Positions 11,601-21,384 of a stretch of 60,000 nucleotides of DNA are shown here, piece after piece. Position numbers and translations under genes: made by a program. The notes beneath the pieces were generated by a model. It searched no databases. It worked only from the letters and a program-made list of their open reading frames with translations, and was not told the DNA's origin. Position 1 is the stretch's first letter. The number at the start of each line of letters is the position of its first letter. The stretch covers positions 2,730,001-2,790,000 of the forward strand of contig NC_079879.1 in assembly GCF_029227915.1 (NCBI RefSeq), written 5' to 3'. The stretch is from Hydractinia symbiolongicarpus. Its lineage: Eukaryota > Cnidaria > Hydrozoa > Anthoathecata > Hydractiniidae.

Positions 11601-14600
11601 TACTCTGATTTAGCTTAACTTGCTTAACTGAAATAATTCTGACAGTCAGAGGTGGAGCACCAAGAGGTTAATAACAGGTGTGAAATGCAAAAGAAGCTAG
11701 AGCTCATAAAGAGTAGGTTCTTGTGAGGTATGATATGGAATCACAGGAGAGGAGCTCCAGATGTAATTGAGAGACTAGTTAAGTCAGAAAACACTACTAG
11801 GAGAAGAGCTCCGGATGTAGTGGAGAAGAGCGAACACTACTAGAAGAAGAGCTCCAGATGTAGTGGAGAAGAGCGAATTTATTGGGAACACGCACGTGAG
11901 CTTGAGACAATATCTTCTCTTCAGCCTAGCATCCTCACCCGATTCCGCCAAATTATCCTCAGTTTATTCTTACAAAATTGAAATAAATTTTTTACTCCAA
12001 GTTTGTGTTTTTATTGGGAACTACAGCAATTAATTTTATGATGATAAATCATACTCCACTACTGGAAAAGAATTTCTAACTTTGTTATATATTATAGACA
12101 TATGGGTACTTTGGTGGCATAAAAGTTGGGCACCACTTAGTCATCATCATCATCATTCTCGGCTTAACGTCCGTTTTCCATGCTAGCATGGGTTGGACGG
12201 GGTATATTAATGACCCTCTTCCAATCTGATCTAGACTGTGTTAGATCTAAACTCAACTTCCTCTCTATCAAGTCTGTCCTTATAACCTCCTGCCAAGTCT
12301 TTCTCGGTCTGCCTCTGGGCTTTGCCCCAGGAGCTATCAAGTCTCTACACTTTCTTACCCAATTATCCTCCTCCATTCTTTCCAAGTGCCCCAGCCAATT
12401 CAATCTTCTTATCTGGATAACATCTTTAATTCTACAGAGACTTAGCCTGCTTCTTAGCTCATCTGAACTCTTTCTGTCTCTCAGACTGGCATTACACATC
12501 CACCTAACCATTCTCATATCATTCCTTTCTAAACGGTCAAGATCTTCCTGCTTCACTGCCCATGTCTCACTACCGTACAACATAACACTTCTTACACAGG
12601 CCTCATACAACCTACCTTTTACCTCAATTGACAGGACTCTGCTAGTCAATAAAGGAAGTAACTCTCTAAACTTTTTCCAAGCAGAACCTATCCTGCAAGT
12701 AACACTTCTTCCAACACCCCCTTCACTGCCCAACATATCACCTAAGTAACAGAAGTTCTTAACTATCTCTAACGAGCCACTGTTGTACATCATTAAAGCT
12801 GGAAATACTTCATTCTCTATAATCTCACCTTTGCAACGCTTGCATACAAACTGTATGCCAGCTCTTAACCTTCCACTAATACTACTGCACTTCTTATGTA
12901 CCCAATGCTTGCAAGTCTGACAAAAAATTGAGTTACTACCAACCCCTTTCCTGCAAACTCCACAAGGCCACTTTCCAACTACAAGGTCACACTTGGCTGC
13001 AATGCTACTTATCATGACTTTAGACTTTGCTGTGTTTACCTTCAGCCCTTTTTCTTCTAGTCATTTCTTCCACTTCTCAAACTTTTCAACTAAAGCTTCC
13101 ATCGACTCTGCTATGAGAACCAAATCATCTGCATACAATAACTCCCATGGGCAACCTGTTCTGAACTCCATCGACAGCGCTTCTAAGACTAGAATAAACA
13201 ACAAAGGACTAAGTACAGAACCCTGATGTACACCAACATTTACACTAAATTCATCACTAAGTGAATCGTTTATCCTGACACGACTTCTAGCATTGCTGTA
13301 CATAGACTGAACCATCGTAACTAGCCACTCATCCACACCTAATTTTCTCATAGCCCACCAAATAACTTTACGTGGCACTCTATCAAAAGCTTTCTCTAAA
13401 TCTACAAAGGCAAAATAGAGATTCTTTTTCTTTCCTAAATACTTTTCCTGAAGCTGTCTGAGTAAAAATATTGCATCTGTAGTGCCACGCCCTGGAACAA
13501 AACCAAATTGCATCTTATCTATATCAATTCTTTCTCTAAGTAACTTATCAATTACTCTTTCAATAACTTTCATTACTTGATCAACCAACTTCAAACCTCT
13601 ATAGTTACCCCTTTCTAATGCATCACCCTTGCCCTTGAAACAATTCACTATTACACTCGACTGCCACTCACTCGGAATAGCACCATCCTTTATAATCTGG
13701 TTAGCAAGACTTGTAATAAGCTTAACTCCAATATATCCAGATGCTTTTACCATCTCTGCAACAATACCGGATACTCCTGCAGCCTTGCCAATCTTCATTT
13801 TCCTAATAGCCTCCACTACCCATTCTGTCTTGATCTGCATGGCTGGCCCTTCTAAGACATCATCATCAGACAAATTACCCTCGTCCCAATCATTGCGCTG
13901 GTCTTCTCTTCTTAACACATCTGCAAATCTGTTTCTCTCTGCTTCTGATTTTGCCTTATACACTGCTGTACGAGCTCGACGCTTAGCTTTTAAGTAAATA
14001 TTTTTACTACCACCTGACTTCCACTCTTTCCAAAGTTTTCTCTTTTCCTTTATACACTGGTCAACCTCATTATTCCACCACCAGGTCTGTCTATGTCTAG
14101 CTGGTCCTTTCGTCCACCCACAGGTATCATCAGAAGCTTCTAGAAGACAATTCTTCAAAGTAGTCCAAGTACTTTCAACATTGTCACTATCACATTGACT
14201 ATTGTAGGCTAACTGCTGAACTTTTGCACTAAATTGTCTTGCTACAATCTCTTCCTTCAGCTTCCAGACTTTTCGACGGGGCCTGTACTTTCCCTTGGCT
14301 TCTCTGACACTCTTCAAGATAATATCACAAACCAGCAACCTATGCTGGGAAACACACTCTTCCCCCGATATAACTTTCACGTCCTTCACCACTTTCTTGT
14401 CTGACTTTCTAACCAAAAAGTAATCTATCTGTGTCTTTACAACCACCTGACTCATATGTTATCAGCCTACTCTGTCTCTTACTGAATGATGTGTTGCAAA
14501 CCACCATGTCCGTTGCCATTCCAAACTCAAGCAATCTCTCCCCTTCCTTATTTCTGCTCCCAAATCCATAGCCTCCATGCACACCTCTATAACCTTCAGA

Positions 14601-16510
14601 TGACTTCCCAACATGACCATTAAAGTCGCCGCCCACCATGACAAGTTCAGTGTCTCCAAACTTTGATGTGACTGCTATTAACTCATCATAAAACTTATCT
14701 TTATCTTCCTCACTGAGTCCACACTGTGGAGCATAAACTGACAAAAAAGTGACAATCCTATTACCTATCAAAAACTTTATCACTATAATACGACTATTAA
14801 CACGCATAACATCTATTACTTTTTCTACCCACTTCTCTGCAACGAATATGCCAACTCCTCCATATCCATCACTATTACCAATCCAAAAAAGCTTATACCT
14901 TGCCTTCCTACCTTCCACAAATCTCACTGAAGCTCCTCGCCACCTAACTTCCTGAACACAACACATGTCAACATTTCAACTACTTCACCTGCTCTACCTC
15001 TCAGAGTACCAACATTTACACTAGCCATCCTCAACCTAGTGTTATCTACCTTGTGATGTGATAGCTGGGTAACGGTCTGACGATGCTCACATCTGACATC
15101 TGTCCTACCGTGCGCGACACCTTCACTCCTTAGAGTTCCAGCCCCGTTTACGCAGTTTGTCTGATTAACTATTCTTACGGCCATTAATAAAGAGTTTTGG
15201 CATTGTTTTACAGCTGGATGCCCTTCCTAGCGCCAACCGTTTACAGACCGGACTGGGTGTTTTTTAAAGTGACACCATCACTATGTGGCATTTCATGGGA
15301 CTTCCACAATCGCCCCTTTAAACTAAGGTATGGTGGAGGACGTTCAACTCCTCTCTTGTCTCTTAAGGAGACCCTTAGTGGAAAATAGATAGATTGATAC
15401 ATGTGCATATTCTACATGACTTCACATTTATTGAGGGATATAGCTACCCTGCCTATTCTTTCCAAGAGGGGCCATAGCTTAGATGGGGAGTTCTAGAGTA
15501 TTTAATGCTCATTTTGAGCTACGCAGACTCAATAAAAGTCCATGCTCTATCAGACAACTTTCTGCAACATCAACGGCCCACACATTGTGCCATCTCCCCA
15601 ATTTCCCTCACATGGCTTGGTTAACTTGAGGCTATGTTAGCATTCACTTGCCTCTATTAAATCACTTCCAAGCTGAATCAAACCCCAGTCTCTCGCACAA
15701 AGTATGGTAGTTATAACTACTAAGCTAATAAGCAATATCTTCGGTAGAGGACATTATCAAAAAATTGATTAGAAAAATGCTCATTTTGATGAAAATGAAA
15801 ATCAGGTCCACTGTACATTGTTCTTAATGAGTTGTCTGTGTTTTTTATGAAGGTACCCAAGTAGGTTCCCCAGTTAAGTACCAATGTTTTATATAAACAT
15901 TGGTACTCAAACACAAATTTATACATAAATTTTCGCAGAAATTCCTATAAATATGTTGACAAATGATGTTGTTATTTTTTTAGGGATTTGAAAGAACAAT
16001 TTTTAGGATTCAATTAACGATTTAAACATCTAGGTTTTTAAAATGAAGAAGAATATAGGATTCCTTTCCTCTAACCTGCATTTTAAAATATGTTGCTAAA
16101 TGATTTTTCATCAAGTTCTATGTGTCTATGATCATTGAAAAGCATGTGGTTTTTTTAGACTGGTTTCTGCTACTTGGTTGGTATCCATGCAGCCATAGAT
16201 AGAAAATTCATTTTTTCATTTATTATAATAAATACTACAAATTATAGCCAGTTAGCTACATACCTTAGCAAATTTATGGAAGAAATAACGGATCCATCTT
16301 TGAGATAAATAGTAGTTATATGTTCCTTGAATGTAGCACTTGCTATTTTCAAAAGTTCGTCATAGGAAACAGGAAGAGCAATGACCTAAATGTGAGTATA
16401 ATTTCCTTAGGACTCACTATCTCTGTATAAACAATATCAAGAAAAATGTTTCTTACCTTTCCTGATGTATTACTACCATTTCTAAACAGTTTAAGTCTTG
16501 ATTCAGTCAT
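2634..16510 (-). CDS. KCTD9: KCTD9-like BTB and pentapeptide-repeat protein, 13 coding exons
   Basis: Exons in transcript order: 16457-16510, 16264-16385, 6975-7018, 6849-6893, 5648-5711, 5407-5462, 5036-5164, 4695-4762, 4446-4535, 3884-4033, 3406-3520, 2849-2982, 2634-2747. All junctions are GT..AG and phase-compatible. They sum to 1,185 bases, or 394 residues plus stop, close to the vertebrate KCTD9 length. Residues 1-88 form the N-terminal domain. A BTB domain starts at DWITLNVGGK (about residue 93), includes YLIDRSPEYFEPILNYLRHG and ends near residue 194. Pentapeptide repeats (A-N/D-L-x-x type, such as GANLEG and LAGADLEN) fill about residues 224-381. The end, APLHMVHLM, resembles the KCTD9 C-terminus. 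Known for the family: KCTD9 is described as a CUL3 ubiquitin-ligase substrate adaptor. The start is the first ATG (16508-16510) in phase with exon 2. Intron 2 is 9.2 kb and full of transposons. This is a gene-level call; transcript ends are unknown. Confidence 0.93.
3173..3294 (-). mobile_element. Miniature Helitron-like element (122 bp)
   Basis: On the minus strand it begins TCTATAGTAATAGCCC and ends with a hairpin (CCGTGG, short loop, CCACGG) followed about 8 bases later by CTAG. The base before the start is A and the base after the end is T. These are the hallmarks of Helitrons: 5' TC, 3' hairpin plus CTRR, insertion between A and T. It lies in a KCTD9 intron and codes for nothing. Confidence 0.65.
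6701..6825 (+). mobile_element. Miniature Helitron-like element (125 bp)
   Basis: It starts TCTATATTATAAC and ends with a hairpin around CTGTGGATTTTTCACAG, then CTAG followed by T. It begins directly after another Helitron-type 3' end (GACTAG at 6695-6700). Only 23 bases separate it from KCTD9 coding exon 4 (6849-6893). Confidence 0.5.
7068..7160 (+). mobile_element. Truncated Helitron 3' end
   Basis: This matches the last ~95 bases of the three longer copies that follow: a CTGATGTCAGC block, then the hairpin ACGTGGATTTTTCCACG, then CGACTAG. The 5' part is missing. It lies immediately upstream of KCTD9 coding exon 3 in transcript sense. Confidence 0.6.
7161..7910 (+). mobile_element. Non-autonomous Helitron-like element, tandem copy 1
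   Basis: Begins TCTCTATAATAATACGCC and ends with the GTGGATTTCTCCA hairpin region and CGACTAG. There is no replicase or helicase. Internal landmarks shared with the other copies are a GTGACGTCAATGATTTTTC block, a GATGACGTCATC block and several 'cctatacattttcttgatcagc' type segments. It is joined directly to copy 2. Confidence 0.7.
7911..8658 (+). mobile_element. Non-autonomous Helitron-like element, tandem copy 2
   Basis: Begins TCTATATAATAATACGCC immediately after the CTAG of copy 1 and ends with GTGGATTTTTCCA and CGACTAG. It has the same internal landmarks as copy 1 in the same order. It is non-coding: the open frames at 8396-8731 cross the copy boundary. Confidence 0.7.
8661..9378 (+). 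mobile_element. Non-autonomous Helitron-like element, tandem copy 3
   Basis: Begins TCTATAATAATACGCC two bases after copy 2 and ends with GTGGATTTTTCCACGG and CAACTAG followed by T. It is a third head-to-tail unit in KCTD9 intron 2, a little shorter than its neighbours. Confidence 0.7.
9379..10104. other. Intronic spacer
   Basis: Part of KCTD9 intron 2. No coding exon was recognised. The right end carries a short (CATG)n run at about 10071-10094, next to the 5' edge of the LINE derivative. Confidence 0.5.
10105..10983 (+). mobile_element. Internally deleted LINE derivative
   Basis: The 5' ~320 bases match the 5' end of the minus-strand LINE at 12141-15377. From about 10425 the sequence jumps to the LINE 3' part (matching about 12730 down to 12141). 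About 2.3 kb, with the endonuclease and reverse transcriptase, is missing. The 3' end has the same GTCCAACCCATGCTAGCATG tract and a simple-repeat tail (GAATGAT-like). The open frame at 10491-10790 is the remnant of the LINE C-terminal region (LNWLGHLERM) and is not a gene. Confidence 0.75.
10984..11464. other. Intronic spacer
   Basis: Part of KCTD9 intron 2. No exon or element end was recognised. Confidence 0.4.
11465..12026 (+). mobile_element. Possible solo LTR or LTR-like block
   Basis: The sequence differs in composition from its surroundings. It has a canonical TATA box (CCTATAAATAGG), a downstream AATAAA near 11983 and TG...CA-like ends. At 11779-11878 a ~45-base unit (GAGAAGAGCTCC...GTGGAGAAGAGCG) is repeated. 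No convincing target duplication was found, so the edges are approximate. Confidence 0.35.
11584..11591 (+). promoter_or_regulatory. TATA box in the LTR-like block
   Basis: TATAAATA in a GC-richer setting (CCTATAAATAGGAGG). It is the strongest TATA-type match noticed in KCTD9 intron 2. If the block is an LTR, this is its own promoter. Confidence 0.35.
12141..15377 (-). mobile_element. RTE-like non-LTR retrotransposon (LINE), nearly full length
   Basis: Its 5' end (about 15377) is shared with the plus-strand derivative at 10105. The 3' end is a (TCATCA)n-type simple repeat at 12141, typical of RTE-clade elements, which end in microsatellites rather than poly(A). Order on the minus strand: 5' UTR, APE-type endonuclease, reverse transcriptase with YADD, a PHD-like Cys/His cluster and the C-terminal LNWLGHLERM region. 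It lies in KCTD9 intron 2 in the same orientation as the gene. The clade is inferred. Confidence 0.85.
12164..15100 (-). pseudogene. LINE endonuclease/reverse transcriptase polyprotein, broken
   Basis: Endonuclease signs: NVGTLRGRAGEVVEM, CVQEVRW, VYAPQ and GGDFNGHVG. Reverse transcriptase signs (13061-14455): FGFVPGRGTTDAIF, FVDLEKAFDRVP, HQGSVLSPLLF and LLYADDLVL. Then comes a cysteine-rich segment starting CGVCRKG and containing CQTCKHWVHKKC and CKRC (about 12990-12810), with PHD-finger spacing. The frame breaks near 14924-14966 (inside the endonuclease) and 14409-14455 (endonuclease to RT). An in-frame TGA at 13061-13063 follows the RT core. With two frameshifts and one stop in an otherwise intact reading, this is a fairly young dead copy. 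Confidence 0.85.
15398..15735 (-). mobile_element. tRNA-derived SINE, copy 1
   Basis: It is homologous to 20430-20745. On the minus strand an A-box-like TAGCTTAGTAG (plus 15717-15727) precedes a B-box-like GGTTTGATTCA (near 15670-15680), the spacing of an RNA polymerase III internal promoter derived from a tRNA. A ~220-bp body follows. It shares TGTGCATATTCTACATG and TTGAGGGATATA segments with copy 2. It lies in KCTD9 intron 2. Confidence 0.6.
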
Positions 16511-16787
16511 ATTAACTTGATTGATCGTTTGGTTTGCCTGTGTGTAATTTGATTATATCAAGAAAGGTACAGTAGCTAGCTAGCCACGAACATTGTCCGC
16601 AGAAATATAAGTAACCATAATTTAGGTTATATTAGCGTAGAAGTTGGAAGGTGAAGCAAATATTAACGACAGCAAACTAACAGCAAACTAAAAGAAAATT
16701 CTAAAAACTGGCCATGTGCTCCACCTAAAAAATTATGAAAATGTAAACAAACAAATTTACGCTTTGTCAGCAAAACTAAAAGTGTTC
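16511..16787 (-). promoter_or_regulatory. KCTD9 5' flank
   Basis: The sequence between the KCTD9 start codon and the target duplication of the inserted hAT-like element. It should hold the 5' UTR and possibly the core promoter. No clear TATA box was seen. The insertion leaves only about 280 bases of original proximal sequence. Confidence 0.35.
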
Positions 16788-17280
16788 AAACAGTTGGGAA
16801 TGACTTCATTTAGCACCGGGCTAAGTGGTCCCGACACACGACGTACAACATAACTAGTACCCTTCATACTTTATCGATATTAAAAGTCCGACAGACGTTC
16901 AGTCATACTTCTCCAACCAAATGGACCCGACAAATGCAACCGCATTATCCGACATCCTCTCTATATAACAAATACATAATTTCTCTGTCGATGGCCATAC
17001 CAACGTAATATCGCATAATACTGCATAATACCTTCATAATACTCTCTGTCGCTACATAACAAATACATATTTTTTCTGTCAATAATCCATAACCAAAGTA
17101 ATATCGCATAATACTGCATAATACTGCATAATACCTTCATAATTTAAAAAAAGTACATAAATTTTCTGTCGATGGCCATACCAACGTAATATCGCATAAT
17201 ACCGCATAATACCTTCATAATACTCTCTATGGTTCCATAAAAAATACATATTTTTCTGTCGATGGCCATAACATAAGTGT

Positions 17281-18340
17281 TTGTGCAGGGTAAAGTATAA
17301 AATTTTCTCTTTGATTGGTCTTTTAAAATATCTCAGATCTTATTTTGCACATACCTCAACTTCTAAAAAGTGTTACCTTAAATGACGTATGGATGTGTCT
17401 TACATTTACAGACTTCTTTTAATTTTTCTGCTAGGATTTCGACCTTTACTTTCATCCAGGTTGTTTTTTAGCCATGTATTGTGGAATATCCCATTTACTT
17501 ACTGGTTTAGGGAGGCTTTATTTGAATAGATCTATTAGGTCATTTTTTAAATAGTTTTATCCAAGTGTCCACTGTCGTCTCTATTGCATGTGCATAGGTA
17601 TAGAACAAAACCGCCTTTTTAGTGCATACTATACATCTTTCCTCAAATCTAACAGCTTAAGACTTTTACTGTGTCATTTGCGAGGGGGTATTTGTCCAGA
17701 ATATTGTTTCTATTGGTGCATAGATGTGCACCCAACCTCACTGAATGTTTAATTTAAGGCGTAAAGTCTTCTCTTGATTGGCGTGCTTCATTTTTTCGCG
17801 GAAGCGTATTCGTCCAAAGTATAGTGTCTATTTGTGAATGGATTGTTATCCAACATCAGTGTTGGTTTGGTTTATAGTGAATAGTTTTTCCTTCGATTGG
17901 TCTGCTTTGGGACTTTTGATGTGTCATTTTCTTGGAGGGTATTTAGTCAAATATGACTTCTATTGGTGGATGGATGTGTATCCAACCTCAATATTTGTTC
18001 AATTACAGTGTAAAGTGTACACATTGATTAGTCTGCTTTAGAACTTTCATTTTTTTATATCGCAGCAAGGTACTTGTCCAAAATATAGTGTCTCTTTGTG
18101 TATTGACGTGTATCCAACATCAGTGTTTGTTTAGTTTAAAGTATAAAGTCTTCTCTTGATTGGCGTGCTTAAGGACTTTTAATGTAGGACTTTTGATGTA
18201 TCATTTCGCAGAAGAGTATTTTGCCATAATATCATTTCTATTGGTAAATGGATGTATACTCAACCTCAATTGTTGTTTTTTTCAATATGTGATCACTTTG
18301 CATTAATTGGTCTACTTTAGAAATTTTGATACGTCATTTC
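17281..18340. repeat. Degenerate ~135-bp tandem repeats in the centre of the element
   Basis: Recurring blocks include TCTTCTCTTGATTGGCGTGC, TGGATGTGTATCCAACCTCA and TGTCCAAAATATAGTGTCT. They recur in the same order with a spacing of roughly 130-140 bases across the region. They are diverged from each other and unrelated to the ~90-bp family of the arms. No coding potential. Confidence 0.55.
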
Positions 18341-18399
18341 CAGGGAGAACACTTGTTTCTACTGCGGAATAATCTGGCATATTACGTTGGTTATAGCCT

Positions 18400-19690
18400 A
18401 TCTACAAAAAAATGCATTTGTTATGTAGCGATAGAGAGTATTATAAGGGTAATATGCAGTATTATGCGATATTACGTTGGTTATGGATTATTGACAGAAA
18501 AATATAATATTGTAATGGAACGATTGAGAGTATTATGAAGGTATTATGCAGTATTATGCGATATTACGTTGGTATGGCCATCGACAAAAAAATTTGTATT
18601 TTTTATGGAACGATAGAGAGTATTATGAAGGTATTATGCAGTATTATGCGATATTACGTTGGTATGGCCATCGACAGAAAATTTATGTATTTTTTATGAA
18701 TTATGAAGGTATTATGCAGTATTATGCAGTATTATGCGATATTACTTTGGTATGGCCATCGACAGAAAAAATATATATTTTTTTTGGAACGACAGAGAGT
18801 ATTATGAAGGTATTATGCAGTATTATGCGATATTACGTTGGTATGGCCATCGACAGAAAATTTATGTATTTTATATGAATTATGAAGGTATTATGCAGTA
18901 TTATGCAGTATTATGCGATATTACGTTGGTATGGCCATCGACAGAAAATTTATGTATTTTTTATGAATTATGAAGGTATTATGCAGTCTTATGCAGTATT
19001 ATGCGATATTACGTTGGTATGGCCATCGACAGAAAATTTATGTATTTTTTATGAATTATGAAGGTATTATGCAGTATTATGCAGTATTATGCGATATTAC
19101 GTTGGTATGGCCATCGACAGAAAATTTATGTATTTTTTATAAATTATGAAGGTATTATGCAGTATTATGCAGTATTATGCGATATTACGTTGGTATGGCC
19201 ATCGACAGAAAAAATATGTATTTTTTATGTAACGACAGAGAGTATTATGAAGGTATTATGCAGTATTATGCGATATTACGTTGGTATGGCCATCGACAGA
19301 AAAAATATGTATTTTTTATGTAACGATAGAGAGTATTATGAAGGCATTATGCAGTATTATGCGATATTACGTTGGTTATGGATTATTGACAGAAAAAATA
19401 TGTATTTTTTATGTAACGATAGAGAGTATTATGAAGGCATTATGCAGTATTATGCGATATTACGTTGGTATGGCCATCGACAGAAAAAATATGTATTTTT
19501 TATGTAACGACAGAGAGTATTATGAAGGTATTATGCAGTATTATGCGATATTACGTTGTTATGGCCATCGACAGAGAAATTATGTATCTTTTATGGATTA
19601 TGAAGGTATTATGCAGTATTATGCGATATTACGTTGGTTATGGATTATTGACAGAAAAAATATGTATTTGTTATATAGAGAGGATGTCGG
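18400..19690 (+). repeat. Tandem array of an 88-91-bp unit (right arm)
   Basis: The landmark ATATTACGTTGG recurs at about 18561, 18651, 18739, 18830, 18918, 19006, 19094, 19182 and 19272 and onward. The unit includes GTATGGCCATCGACAGAAAA and GTATTATGAAGGTATTATGC. Copies are very similar, so the array expanded recently or is homogenised. The long open frames here (such as 19058-19507) are a by-product of the repeat. Confidence 0.85.
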
Positions 19691-19851
19691 ATAATGCGGT
19701 TGCATTTGTCGGGTCCATTTGGTTGGAGAAGTATGACTGAACGTCTGTCGGACTTTTAATATCGATAAAGTATGAAGGGTACTAGTTATGTTGTACGTCG
19801 TGTGTCGGGACCACTTAGCCCGGTGCTAAATGAAGTCATTCCCAAACAGTT

Positions 19852-20429
19852 TGTCAATAACAAGAAACGGTACATTTCATGATAATGTTACACGGGGGTG
19901 TTTAGTTTTGCTCTCCGACGCGGGGAGTAAAAACAGGTTTGTGTTTACAATTTGCATTGCAGCATAATTTTTAGGATCAAAAACTATCTTTCTGATTCCT
20001 TTTGTTTGTCAATTTATAATTGTTACATAATTGTTACATAGCTTACTTTTTGTCCTCACTGATTGGCAATACGCGTAAAATCTAATTGATCATAGCTAAT
20101 TAGCTTTAGCTGATTATGATTAGTTTTAGAGCCAGCTGGCTAGCTAATTCTCAGCTCAGCAACAGTGGAATTTTTTCTATATTCTTTTTCTTAAAGATAT
20201 TAAACTTGTTATTTTGCAGGAAGTTGGCTGTGTTACAAGGAGGGTGTTAAACGTTTTTAGCTTACCCTAAGGAAATTTCTGTACTGTGTGTCTTGCATGT
20301 GTACATTTTTGTCAAGCTTTTAAGCCTGGTGTGCAGAGCTTTAGCTGTGAATATTTTCCCAGTCAAAATTTCACATGCTATAATAGGTAGTCAAACTATT
20401 ACATTAAACAAAATAGATGAATAGATGTG
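19852..20429. other. Spacer
   Basis: Sequence to the right of the hAT-like element, originally continuous with the KCTD9 5' flank. No gene or element was recognised. Confidence 0.4.
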
Positions 20430-20745
20430 CATATTTTACATGTCTAAGCCCCTTATTTTGAGCTACGCGCAGGCCTAATTAGGGTCTGCACTCTACCCGA
20501 CAACTCCCTACAACATCCAACAAACCCACATATTGTGCTATCTCTCCAGTTTTCCCTCACATGGCTTGGGTTAACTCAGGGCTATGGTAATAATCACTTG
20601 CTCGCATTGATTCGCCGCTAAGAGGAATAGAACCCAGGTCTCCCGCACAAAGTACAAGAGTTATAACCACTAAGCTACGGCACCAGATAGATAGATGTGC
20701 ATAATTTACATGGCTAGCCTCACAAATATCGAGGGATATACCCTG
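20430..20745 (-). mobile_element. tRNA-derived SINE, copy 2
   Basis: On the minus strand, A-box TAGCTTAGTGG (plus 20667-20677) and B-box GGTTCTATTCC (plus 20624-20634) are about 30-40 bases apart, close to Pol III consensus. The body matches 15512-15732. A GATA-rich segment and a second TGTGCATAATTTACATGG / GAGGGATATACCCTG block lie at the 5' side (20692-20745). Confidence 0.65.
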
Positions 20746-21384
20746 TTGATAAGTGATTAAACAAGAATTGGTCAAACAAAAACCACAAGTATCTAAATCA
20801 AATCACTCACCTAAAACTACACAATAATGTTAGGTTTAAAGTTGAAAAAAAACAAAGATTCTATGAAAAATTCAGCCCCTGTTGGTGAATGGCGTGTTTT
20901 TCCTCAAATCATAGTTAGCTACCCGGAAAATACAAACCTGTAAATCAGATTTCCCATGGAAATTTATATATAACTTCTAAACTATAAATATATTTAAGGA
21001 ATTATCTTAAATATTTGCATGCACTTTTGGTATCAATATTTATTTAAACCCCACCAATAAGAAGTCAAGTGTGCATAGTGTCAGTTCTTCTACAAAAGTG
21101 ACTATAATATATACAAACTACAAACATATAAATGAAAATAAACGGTCTCTTACAAGCTTGGATAAATACAAGAACAAAGGCTCATAAAACAAAGTAAAGG
21201 CTATATAATACGTAACAACATCTATGTTATACAGTAAGAGTATAATCTGCTAAATGATAAAAGGCAACAATGCTGAGGACTGGCTAAACCAAAAACTGCA
21301 TAAAAAGACTAAAAATAGCATAAGTCTAGGCAATAGTTGAAGTGCCAATCCAAAGTGAATAGGTGTGAAAAAGAGAAATAAAAA
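20746..21384. other. Spacer
   Basis: No exon, RNA gene or transposon end was recognised. It lies immediately downstream of the recombinase relic and may include its 3' untranslated remains. Confidence 0.35.

Larger units (their letters stand above)
16796..19843. mobile_element. 3,048-bp hAT-like non-autonomous element with tandem-repeat arms
   Basis: It is flanked by the perfect 8-bp direct repeat AAACAGTT (16788-16795 and 19844-19851). The ends are long inverted repeats starting GGGAATGACTTCATTTAGCA and matching almost perfectly for at least 170 bases. Inside these, both arms carry oppositely oriented copies of one ~90-bp unit: a few on the left (about 16980-17270) and about 14 on the right. 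The centre has a second tandem family. No transposase is encoded. The 8-bp duplication suggests hAT; the superfamily is inferred. Confidence 0.8.

Noticed and set aside
12180-12749. 189-residue plus-strand open frame
   Set aside because: It is the antisense shadow of the LINE C-terminal region. The same applies to 13629-13997, 14749-14955 and 25365-25685.
16980-19690. CRISPR-like regular repeats
   Set aside because: The repeats are contiguous satellite units without unique spacers, in an animal genome, inside a transposon.
18326-19740. Series of long plus-strand open frames rich in YYEGIMQYYAILRWYGHRQK-like repeats
   Set aside because: They are the ~90-bp satellite unit read in frame. Unit length varies (88-91), the frames drift, and there is no start, splice or domain evidence.
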